Part shown: positions 21,835 through 31,586 of the stretch, piece after piece | How the letters are laid out: each line of letters opens with the position of its first letter | How positions within the stretch are numbered: position 1 is the first letter of the stretch | From: Euryodendron excelsum | Taxonomy: Eukaryota; Streptophyta; Magnoliopsida; Ericales; Pentaphylacaceae | Length of the DNA stretch: 64,000 nt | Reading direction: 5' to 3' | Assembly: GCA_033060915.1 (NCBI GenBank) | Contig: CM065398.1 | Coordinates: forward strand, 2,457,501-2,521,500 | The notes under the pieces: generated by a model | Database searches by the model: none | Seen by the model: the letters and a program-made list of their open reading frames with translations, nothing else | Told to the model about the DNA's origin: nothing | Position numbers and translations under genes: made by a program

Positions 21835-22400
21835 TTACAGAGTTATCCTTAGATGTTCCCTATGGGTTTGCTCGTCCGGAGAATATATAAGGATGTCATC
21901 AATAAAGACAATTACAAAATGGTCTAACTGATCTCGGAATACTCTGTTCATCATGTACATGAAGGCAGCAGGTGCATTAGTTAACCCAAAGGGCATCACT
22001 ACAAATTCCAAATGTTCGTTTCGGGTTTTAAAGGCGGTTTTGAAAATGTCAGACTCTCTTATTCTCAACTGATGATATCTTGACCTCAAATCAATCTTAG
22101 AAAAATACTTTGCTCCTCTAAGTTGATCGAACAAATCATCAATTCTCAAAAGGGGATATCTATTCTTATGGTCACCTTGTTTAACTGCCGATAGTCCACA
22201 CATAATTGGAGAGTTCCATCTTTCTTTTTCACAAATAACACCGGTGCTCCCCATGGTGAAGTGCTAGGGCGGATATACCCTTTCTCTAATAACTCATCTA
22301 ACTGTATTTTCAATTCCTTGAGTTCTGTCGGTGCCATTCTATAGGGTGCAATAGATATGGGAGCTACTCCTGGGTATAAGTCAATTACGAATTCTATTTC
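21835..22400 (-). pseudogene. Chromovirus reverse transcriptase
   Basis: Minus strand blocks in order: [89 protein letters not shown] and [16 protein letters not shown] (catalytic FIDD). A frameshift within 22146-22254 separates the first blocks from the rest, and another lies before RNase H. Confidence 0.88.
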
Positions 22401-23004
22401 TCAGTTTGGAGGTAATCCAGGTAAGTCTTCTGGAAATACATCTGGGAACTCATCTACTAATGGTATCGATTTTATCTCGGTTTGAGTGTTACTCTCTTCC
22501 TTCAACATACTAAGGAAATAAAAACACCCTTCTGTCAACTTCTGTCGTTCACGGAGAGTTACCTTGGGTTGTACCATGGTTATACATTTTTTCTCAGGAA
22601 AATGCACCTCATCTTTATTTGGGTGCCACAAAATTAAAGTCTTGTGGCTACAATCCATGATTGCTTTGTTTTGTTAGCCAATCCATTCCTAATATCACAT
22701 CAAATCCTTCCATGTCTAATTGAATTAAATCCACTGTAAATTCATAAGTGCTTACCCGTAAAATACTGGACGGGCATCCTACGTGTACCATTACTATTCC
22801 ACTGGTAGGAGTTTGGATTCTTAATGGTATACTTAACGGTGTGGTAGGTAAATTTAGATGATTTACACATCTTGTAGAAATAAACGAATGTGTAGCTCCT
22901 GAGTCAAATAATACGGTAACCCATGAATTATAAAGTAAGATCATACGTTCTATTATCATATTAGAGGTCTCACCATTTTCTTTGGTTGTAGGGAGGGCGA
23001 ACAT
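22401..23004 (-). pseudogene. Chromovirus aspartic protease and protease-RT linker
   Basis: Minus strand: TVLFDSGATHSFIS contains the DSGA active site, followed by VDLIQLDMEGFDVILGMDW, the flap and the second hydrophobic block of the retropepsin fold. After a frameshift around 22650, the linker reads IPLVDEFPDVFPEDLPGLPPN, the usual lead-in to gypsy RT. It would process Gag-Pol. Confidence 0.85.
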
Positions 23005-23029
23005 TCAAGGTGCAAGAGGCTGACTAGTC

Positions 23030-24121
23030 TATTTCCCTTTTTTTGCTCCCCCTTGATTACTCTGATTAAGGCTGGTTGAGGTGGGTGCCGGTCGCCCTGC
23101 AGTGGTTTGCTGGGAAGTTGTTGCGGAGCTTGTTGGGAAACTCCGAGTTGGCTGTACTCGTGATGGTCTTGGATTGGAATTATTATTATTACGTCCAGTT
23201 CTCATGGCATGTGGGCAGTTCCATCTCAGATGTTCTTTTTGATGACAATTGTAACAGATTAGTCCATCATTCTGGGTTCCCCGAGGATTTATCCCGACTC
23301 TTGGAGAGTAGGGCTAATATCAAGAGTTCGAGTGTCTAAAGTTATTAACATTAGGGGAACCTCTTGAGGTTCGATTAGGATCCCTCCGACTTGAAGCTTG
23401 CAATCCATCTAACTCCTGTTCTATGAGCATAGCTCGATCTATCACTTCAGTAAATTGCTGGCCTATAAATGCTATCACCCATGATCGAATTGCAAGTCAG
23501 CCTTTAAGAAATCTTCGTGTTTTTCTTTCTTCAGTAGATATAAAAATCTGGGGCAAATCGTGATAATTCCAAAAACTTAGCCACGTACTGACCTACTGTC
23601 ATACTATTTTGCTATAGTTGTACAAACTCTTCCATTTCCGTTTCCTTTACTATTTCCCGAAAGTAATGGTTCTGGAAGAGAGTTACAAACTCTTCCCATG
23701 ACTAGTTTCTTACGTCCCTTATTAGTTTAATAGAATCCCACAAAAAATCAGCCTCTCCCTGAAGGTGGTAAGTTGTAAATTCCACCTGAAATTCTGCGGG
23801 TGTTCCCACAATATCCAACACCTTACGGATCTGTTTAAGCCATCTTTTTACCATTAGGGGATGTGGTGCTCCTGAAAATTCTGGAGGGTTTTATTTCTGA
23901 AATTCTCGAAGGAGTTTTGTCTTCCTATCTTCCAGGTTTAGTATAGGCGGTTCTATAGGAGTTACTATTAGTGGTAGTTGAGGAGGGGCAATGGTACCTG
24001 CTGTATCTGCTGTTGTTGCAGCAGATTAGTCATAGTTTGAAGACTTTGCATAATTTGATTGGTTATTGGTTGGGGTCTCGTCGTTTCCATTGGATTCCGC
24101 TCCGACTCTTGTCCTTGTCAT
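23030..24121 (-). pseudogene. Chromovirus gag
   Basis: Minus strand from ATG 24121: an N-terminus with Gln repeats, then after a frameshift NPPEFSGAPHPLMVKRWLK, VEFTTYHLQGEADFLWDSI and EFVTLFQNHYF, the retrotransposon gag fold. The CX2CX4HX4C knuckle CYNCHQKEHLRWNC lies near 23206-23260, ahead of an Asn/Ser/Thr/Gln-rich tail. At least six stops or shifts occur. Gag packages the element RNA. Confidence 0.8.
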
Positions 24122-24395
24122 CTAAAATTAATACCATGGTTAGGCTGATTTCTATTATTGTATGGCACAGTATCATATCTAGACGTAATATCTAGCACTA
24201 TCACTTAATTATCTATTACTAAAAACAACAATTACACAAGTGCTAGGTATAGATGGCAAAATGTCATAGCACTAGTCGATCTCTTGCTCCTATCTATAAT
24301 GGTTAAAATTAGGAGGAACAGATATAACTCACAAACTATTATAAACATACATAGGTCATACTTAGTATTCTATTTCTTTCTACTACACATCCTGT

Positions 24396-24976
24396 CTAGC
24401 CAGATCCCATGCTCACATCCTCGTCCGAGTCTTCCTCACTTTCCGACACGTCTATAACGGGGGTACCTGATGTGGTAGGTATAGCAAGACTGACTACCGG
24501 GGTGGGGTTAGTCATTGGCACCTCGAGCGTTAAGGGATGATATTCAAGTGATGGTGGGTGATCCCCAGGAGGTGGTACTGTAGGTGGGGCAGTCTATTGT
24601 CCCTGCGAAGTTGAGTGAGGTGAGGGCGGATCAGGCTGTCCCTGTCCTCCTGCAAATGATAGGTCTCCAGACAACTGCATACTGAGTATTAGCTGTTGAT
24701 ACTCAGTAGGACTCCTCATGATCTCAGAAACCACTTGAGCTACTCCTTTCAAGGATGTCACTCGATGTCGTACTACAGAATCTTGTAAGGTTCTAGGAAG
24801 ATCCCCCATCTCTGAGCGACCCCCATAATATCAGCGCGAAGAAACGTCTTGGCCTGGTTATGTGTCACAGTCTTACAGTTAGCTCTTATCTCACTTTCAA
24901 TTTCTAGCTGATGCATGAGTACGTCATCCCACACAGATAAATTCATTTGCACCAAATAGTTAAGGTCAGCACTCAA
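24396..24976 (-). pseudogene. Extra ORF between PBS and gag of the chromovirus
   Basis: Minus strand from ATG 24976: about 190 codons that read as one protein if a one-base shift at the G run near 24822 and a single TAG at 24594-24596 are allowed for. It begins MSADLNYLVQMNLSVWDD, contains GDLPRTLQDSVVRHRV and VAQVVSEIMRSPTEYQQL, then a Pro-rich stretch (PPTVPPPGDHPPS) and an acidic tail (SESEEDSDED), ending with TAG at 24396-24398. It has no gag, protease or polymerase motif and I do not recognise the family. Its position downstream of the 5' LTR would put it first on the genomic RNA. It may be a real accessory gene in intact relatives or an N-terminal gag extension separated by decay. Confidence 0.5.
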
Positions 24977-25041
24977 TTAATAATCTATAACTTAAGGATT
25001 TCGACAGGTAATAATGTTAACTCTCCCAAAAAGACCTAAAA

Positions 25042-25058
25042 CCGTGCTCTGATATCAA
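25042..25058 (-). other. Chromovirus primer binding site
   Basis: Minus strand TTGATATCAGAGCACGG, four bases inside the 5' LTR. It matches the initiator tRNA-Met type site TGGTATCAGAGC with one G-to-A change. Confidence 0.75.
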
Positions 25059-25062
25059 TTTT

Positions 25063-26788
25063 TGTCACGACCCATTTTATCTTCTAGATCGGGACAAGAG
25101 GTTTATAAATTAAAGATATATCATTCACATACTTCCAAAATAATTATTACATCCGAAAAACATTATTCTTATAATTGAGATCCATAACTTTATTTTATGT
25201 ACAATCCAAACCATATATTAAGAAAAATTTCTAACTCAACTGTGTGGTTCATTTCTCGTAAATATTTTCTTGGAATCCAGCTGAAGTCTCATTTCTTGAA
25301 AATTTGTCTCATAAGATAGGAGTGAGCTGAAAAGCCCAGTAGAAACACCATGATTCCATAGGACACAATTTTAAAATACAGTATAGTAATTTAGTGCTAT
25401 GACATGCATATGAACCCGTTTCTTTTTATCATCACTAGGATCCTGCAGGTATGTCCTGCCTGGGGCATCATCAAGCCCAATCAGCCCACCCTTGACACTT
25501 CTTCTCTTCAAGTTTAGTGGGGGCCCACCCATAATTAATTAGTTCATATCAAGTTAATGACTACTGACTCGTGGTAGCCCCGATACCAGTTGATCAGCAA
25601 TCACCCATGATACAAACCCGGGGTTTTTTCATTTATTCGGTTATTTCTCCCTTATTCCTCCTCAGTGATGCAAATAGACATGAAACACATTCAAAGTAGG
25701 ATATAAAATTTAGCGGTGAAACAAAGCTTTAAAAAGAAATGAACATGTATCGTAGAAAATGCACAGTGTCCTACCCTGCTAGTATGTGTTCAACAAATTT
25801 GATCCGGGTCTTCAAATCTTCTCTGTTTATAGTACAAGAGTTAGATATGTATTTTCCATATATATATATATATATACACATACCAAGTAATTTAGACTAT
25901 TAGTAGTGCCATATCAGAATTAGTCAGTATCTTGGGTGGTACACATCTTTGGTAGGAACAAAACTGCCCGGTAGCTCATAATATAAGATATTCTGAAATT
26001 TTTATTCAGGGTAGCTACTAAGGCTACTCGACCATATATATGTCCCTTGTATTTTTAGAGATTTTCTAATAAAATTCCAGAATATTTTAATATCTCCTGT
26101 ATTTTTTGTGAATTTTCATGCCAAACAGAGAAATAAATTCATGATAATTCACAGAGAAGTCCTTAAGGTCTGAAATTTTGAGGGTAGGATACTTAAATGT
26201 TCATATCATGGCCATAAAAATTTTGGAGCCTAACTCAGTGGGATGCACCCACACGCGCCACCAGCCGCGCGTGGGGGAGGAAGGCACAACCTTCTTCTTC
26301 CTCCCACTGCGACTGGTTGTGATGAAGCTCATTTTTTCAGCCAATCCCTGATCTTCCTGGCCATGCATGTGGGCCCTAAGTGTTGGTAAGGTCTTGGGCT
26401 TCACACTCATGGTCAGAGCTTGACCAACGGTGGCCGGAGGTGGACGAACGGAGCCCAAAATGGGGGCTGCATGGCGGAACCCTAGCGGTTCAGACTTGCA
26501 AATGCCATTTTGGTCGTCTTCCCTCCATTTTCAGATGTTAAGCCCTTCGTGGGTTTTGTTCCTGACCCCAAGATGAGTCGACCCCAAGTGTTGTGGTCGG
26601 CAGCGGTGGCCGGGACCATGCCTCTAGATAGTTTTTTCAGCAAAAAACTCACGCTAGGAGTTGGGCAGGGCAGGTACAAAGGCTATGGGTCTCTCTAGGA
26701 GACCCATGGGTGTCCTTGAGAAACTCCATGGCCGCTGCAACAGCCCCCCAGCCCCCATCTCACTTGCCACGGTCGAAACCACCTAGAA

Positions 26789-26865
<77 letters not shown>

Positions 26866-27782
26866 GTTTTCTTTGTTTTCGGCCATGGTTCCTCTTCTAT
26901 TTCTTTGTTTTCGGCCATGGTTCCTCTTCTATTTCATTGGGTCTGTAATGAAGGAGGTGGAAGGGAGTGAGTTCTCATCTTAGAATATCTCTACTAAGCT
27001 CACACATAGATCATTCTTCTTCCTTTTTTTTTTTTACTCTTGGTTGTTTTGATTTATATTAGCTTCGGCTACCACCTTTGGTATTCGAAATTCCTATAGA
27101 AATCAAGAGTTTTCTAGTGTTGTATGGAGGGTGCACAAAGCCAAGTGTCATGCTAAAAAGATGCATGAAGTGCAAGGTGTCTCCGCACGTGACTAAGTCG
27201 GCGTCCATGGTTTGATCTATCCACTATATCAAGGTTTGATAGATCTAGTTATTTTAGATTAATGTCTCTGTTATTTGAAATGTGTGAATGAGTAGTGCCA
27301 TCCTTTTACATGGATGCAATCATCACAAGGGTTTAGTGGAGTCTTGGTCTGTAATTGAATTGGTGGAGCCTTGAACCAGTTTGTTCTTTTTTGCTAATGC
27401 ATGGTTACAAGACTTGGGCTGGTTCAATAATAAGATTTTGGGATGGTTCACGTAGGGTTTTAATTATTATAGTGAGTTATTTTCAATAAGCGAGTGAACC
27501 GGTTGAATACGTGTATATAACCAGTCAAACCGGTGCTTGCCTATAGTGGGCCCGTTTGGTTAGATTTTTTGGACTGGTGCGAGTTTAGGTTGGTTCATAG
27601 GGAAGGGTTTAGACCGGTGTGTTTAATAAGTCGACGTTCGATTCTTTGGTCCAAGGAAGAAATAGGCAACCAACTAAGGACGATTTTGTTTTAGCGGTAA
27701 ATTAATAGTGGTGCTTATCCTTCGTGTTTTAATCGGACATAAAAATGAAACACAACAACTCTAACCTTTTTAACAGGTTACA
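25063..27782 (-). repeat. Chromovirus 5' LTR (right copy)
   Basis: 2720 bp, partner of 16918-19549. Distinctive changes: (TC)n expanded to about 71 bp (26792-26862), a tandem duplication of about 34 bp containing TTTTCGGCCATGGTTCCTC (26870-26938), and loss of about 28 bp just before the terminal GTTACA. Confidence 0.9.
26792..26862. repeat. (TC)n microsatellite in the right LTR
   Basis: About 35 units, adjacent to the 34-bp duplication. Expanded relative to the sister LTR. Confidence 0.95.
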
Positions 27783-29085
27783 GTGTTCACCGGAGGTCCA
27801 TGGGTGATCATGTATCATTATCTCACGGTCAAAAGATGGGAGCCTGGTTTCAAGGCATCAAAAGCGTCAGAAACCACAACTGCTGTTTGGGTTAGGTTTT
27901 CAGGGCTTCCGATTGATAATTATCAAGATAAAGTGTTGTACGCCATTGCTAAAATTATAGGTAAACCTTTGAAAGTTGATATAACCACTTCCATGGCAAC
28001 TAGAGGCAAGTTTGCACGCATCTGTATTGAGTCCATCTAGATAAGCCTCTGCGCCCAGTGTTTGAACTAGGAGGAAGGGATTACATAGTTGACTATGAAT
28101 CGATTCACTCCTTTTGCTATGATAGTGGAAGGATCAGTCATAGGAAGGAAATTTGTACTTTCAAAGAGAAATGGTCAACGCCGGAGAAGACAAAGGAAGC
28201 AGCTTTCAGTGAGCAGATGACCAACAACGGGCAAGAATCGTCTAACGGTACAAATCATCAAAGTAGCAAATTGGGCGCGGGCCCAGATTCGGGTTTTGGG
28301 CCGTAGATGTTAGTTAACAAAAGAAATAGAAAACCAGGCTCTATTAGGAAAGGCCAAGTGCCACACGCTGAGCCCAACAATAGAAACAGATTTGCTAACC
28401 TGTTAGATGAGATAACCCAGCCCAACTCTTAACATATGGGATGCACTGACCAGAGACGAGAAGACCTCACCAGGGGGTTTAGAAAGAATCATATGGGAGT
28501 AAGCATCAATGAAAAAGTTGTTGTGCAACCTAGTAAAGCTAACTTCTCCAGGAAAAAATAAAAAATGGTGGAAAACCAAGGAGCCCGTGAAGAAGGCAGT
28601 GCTAGCTGTGATATGCAGCTTGACAGCGATGGCTCATATGGTGATCAGACCTCTCGCGAGGCCGTGAAAGAGAGTGTTCCCTATGTTGACAAGAACATTG
28701 CTTTACCCAACAGTTAAACCTCAGTGCACCCTAATATGACTCCCTCCGAGTTAAATTACAACCCATCTTCTTCCTTGCATGTATCCACAAAGTGCCCCTT
28801 AAACCCTTCCTCCTCTCATCCCGATCCTTTCATTTCAAACGTAGATCGACCTCCAGGAGCTTCCAATGGAAAATCCTCCTTTCTTCACACACAACATAGG
28901 GCTCAACTAAGTGGATCTTCTCATGCAACCAGAGGAGGAGGAAACCCACTTGTTCAAAGTAAATTGGGTGATTCATCAGATTCGGTTGATGGTAGAATAC
29001 CGAGGAAGGAGCGCAGCCGGAGCCCTGCTTCTCGCCATTCAACTAGCCTCAACAATAGCTATTCTAAAGGATCAAATGAGGGTTA
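27783..29085 (+). pseudogene. LINE ORF1, 3' part (end of DUF4283, zinc knuckle, Ser/Pro-rich tail)
   Basis: The reading opens with VFTGGPWVIMYHYLTVKRW and AVWVRFSGLPIDNY, KIIGKPLKVDI and RGKFARICIE, the C-terminal half of DUF4283. After a one-base loss near 28034 it continues LRPVFELGG, then CYDSGRISHRKEIC, a CCHC knuckle whose second Cys is Ser. The rest is a hydrophilic Ser/Pro/Asn-rich tail with several stops, as usual for plant L1 ORF1. The first codons share the gtgtt target duplication of the chromovirus. No function remains. Confidence 0.82.
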
Positions 29086-29089
29086 GAAA

Positions 29090-31524
29090 GATACTGGAAT
29101 GGGAACCTAATGTCTCGGTCCTGGAATTTCTTAACTTTAATTCCATGCGGATTCTCGTCTAGAATTACCATGGAGCAGGCAATAATAGCTTCAGAAGATA
29201 TATTAGAGATCTGTACAGAGAGTATAATCCTCATGTCATCGTGGTTATGGAAACTCGTGTTAATTTTAAAACTCAAGCCAATTTCTTCTTCGACTAGGCC
29301 TAAACGCCTCCACTCATATCAATCCAATTGGCAAGGCAGGTGGAATATGGATGTTTTGGGACCCTAATCAGGTTCATGTTAGAGTCCATGGGAGTGATGG
29401 ATCTCAGTCGATACATGCTATTATCACCAGACAGGGATATGCTAACTGGGTGTTCTCTGTAATTTACAGGAGCCCCAACCCTCGCAATAGAGAAAGTCTC
29501 TGGAATAACCTATTAAGAGTTCTTTGATTATAATTCTTATCCCTGGATGCTCGCAGGAGACTAATGATTTTGCAAACAGCTCAGAAAGAAGAGGTTCATG
29601 CGTTAATCAACAAAACAATCAGACTAGGTGCAGGAAATTCAGAGATAACATGGACCGATGTGGCCTCATGGGCATTCCCTTGACTAATGATCTTGGAAAA
29701 TATCTTGGTGTTCCTCTTCTCCATACTAGAGTAATTAACTAGTTTCAATGATATTGTGGAGAAAGTTCAAGGTAGATTAGCTGGTTGGAAAACTAAGTTG
29801 CTGTCCATGGTTGGCAGAGCTACCCTCATCAAAGTGGTTACCTCCACCATTTCAAATTACATGATGCAGACTAGTGCTTTATCTTGTTCTGTGTGTGATA
29901 GACTTGATAGGATCAGTAGGAATTTTCTTTGGGGAACTGCCAATGAGGAGAGAAAGGTTCATCTTGTTAGATGGGACAGTGTTTGTCAGAGCAAAAAGAA
30001 AAGGGGTTTAGGCATTAGAAAATCTAGAGAGAATAATATTGCCTTTATCTCTAAGCTTGGTTGGAATGTTCTACATAATGAGAGTTCCCTATGGGCTAAA
30101 GTTCCAACGGACAAATACTTGAGGAATTCGATTTTAGAAGTTCGTCTACCCAGAAAAGGGCTTCCAACACTTGGAGGAGCATTATGAAAACTAGGGACAT
30201 CATTACTAATAGCTCCAAATGGAGTGTAGGAGATGGTACGAAGATCTCCTTTTGGAGTGTGGTAATCAGAGTATTAATGCCAGTATTGCTGGTGACAATC
30301 AAAATGACCATATCACTGTGGATGAATTCATTGATGAGAACCATGATTGGGATCCCAGTAGAGTTAGTCAGGCCCTGCATCCTCTAATTATAAAGTCTAT
30401 AAGAACTTACATATCTAAATTTTCTGCTATGCCTGATACTTGTGTTTGGGGTCACTCCAACAATGGTAAGTTTTCTGTGAAATCTGCCTATGATTATATC
30501 AGGGACCAATCTGCCCATGATAACAACCCCAACCTGGAATGGATCTGGAAGTTGAATCTTCCTAAAAAAATGAAGGGTTCATTTGGCTTGCTATCCAAGA
30601 CAGGCTTTTGTCTAACAAACTTAGACATAGCAGGTCGATAGCTGATTTTGCTGGCTGTGAGAGATGTTCTCATCCTAGTGAGGATACTTTACATATTCTA
30701 AGAAATTATGCTAAAAGTAAAACCATTTGGCTCAGGTTTTCAGCCCTCAGGAGTACCACCAAGAGGATAATCTTTCCTTATCAGAATGGTTGAGAGGTAA
30801 CTTGAAGGGTAAAAGTATTAATGGCCACAACGGGATTCCCTGGGGAATTCTTTTTTGCTCTATCATTTGGCACAACTGGAAAGCGAGAAATAAAGAAGTT
30901 CTTCAAAACCATAGTAGTTCGGATATGGAGCAGATGAGGAATATTACTTCTTATGCTACTGATATTTAGAAAGCTCTTTATAGCAGTCTTGATCATCAAC
31001 TAGAAATTCTCAAACTAATCAGTTGGTCTTTTCCTTGTACAGGTTCATTCAAGATGAATGTTGACGGGAGTGCAAAAGGTTCCCCTGGTCAAGCAGGTAA
31101 TGGTGGCCTTCTTTGAAATGACCAGGGAACTTGGATTGCTAGTTTCGTGGGTAGCATTGGTATAGCTACTGGCCTTGAAGCAGAAATGCGGGGCATTCTT
31201 AAAGGGCTGCTGCTAATTAAAGATCGAAATCTGTGGGGAATAATTATAGAGTCTGATTCTGAGTATGCCATTAACTTGAATAAGAACACGTCTTCGAATG
31301 GTCACAGCTTTACGGTGATGATGGAAGACTGCAAGGCGATTGCAAATGCTTAAGGGTGTAGTTTCAAGCATACCCTCAGAGAAGGAAACTTCTGTGCCGA
31401 TTTTCTGGCTAATCTAGGAGCCAGCATGGATGAGGATTTTGTCATTTTGGATAGCCCCCCGGCGGGGCTGGGTGTTCTGCTTCAAGCAAACTTAGTTGGA
31501 ACTGCGTTTACTAAACCAGCCTAG
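29090..31524 (+). pseudogene. LINE ORF2 with deleted RT core (endonuclease start, RT end, RNase H)
   Basis: 29140-29530 reads the APE-type endonuclease start (NYHGAGNNSFRRYIRDL, then VVMETRV with the catalytic Glu, GGIWMFWDP, WVFSVIYRSPNP). After about 29555 the frame jumps into the C-terminal part of RT: LTNDLGKYLGVPLLH, LAGWKTKLLSMVGRATLIK, RISRNFLWG, then GKFSVKSAYDYI with the zf-RVT-like region, and RNase H (FKMNVDGSAKGSPGQAG, GLEAEMRGILKGL, IIESDSEYAINL, LREGNFCADFLAN). The RT palm with its YADD-type motif is missing, so most of the endonuclease and RT is deleted. Stops lie at 29160, 30967, 31114 and 31351. Confidence 0.85.
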
Positions 31525-31565
31525 TGATGGGTGTAGTTTTCTTTTTTTCTTCCATCCTCTGTACC

Positions 31566-31580
31566 AAAAAAAAAAAAAAA
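31566..31580 (+). other. LINE poly(A) tail
   Basis: Fifteen A after TCTGTACC, about 40 bp beyond the RNase H stop. It marks the 3' end of target-primed insertion. Confidence 0.85.
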
Positions 31581-31586
31581 TTAAAG

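Larger units (their letters stand above)
16918..27782 (-). mobile_element. Ty3/gypsy chromovirus (Tekay/Del-like)
   Basis: 10.9 kb bounded by 2.6-2.7-kb direct repeats that start TGTCAC and end GTTACA on the plus strand (TGTAAC...GTGACA on the element strand). Flanks are gtgtc (16913-16917) and gtgtt (27783-27787), a one-mismatch 5-bp duplication. Minus-strand order: PBS, an extra ORF, gag with knuckle, protease, RT, RNase H, integrase, chromodomain, PPT. Integrase after RT defines gypsy, and the chromodomain after integrase defines a chromovirus. Long LTRs and the sequence style suggest Tekay/Del. Every gene has stops or frameshifts, so it is not autonomous. Confidence 0.9.
3293..31580 (+). 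mobile_element. L1-like LINE, degenerate, split by two LTR retrotransposons
   Basis: LINE pieces are about 3293-3827, 16830-16912 and 27783-31580; removing the insertions leaves roughly 4.4 kb. Order: ORF1 with DUF4283 and a degenerate CCHC knuckle, then ORF2 with start of endonuclease, C-terminal RT/zf-RVT region and RNase H, then a tail ending TCTGTACC plus A(15). A possible target duplication attaaag occurs at 3286-3292 and again at 31580-31586; it is short and partly overlaps the poly(A), so the 5' end is tentative. Both split points rejoin in the DUF4283 reading, confirming that one element was interrupted. It is dead: stops, frameshifts and a missing RT core. Confidence 0.8.
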
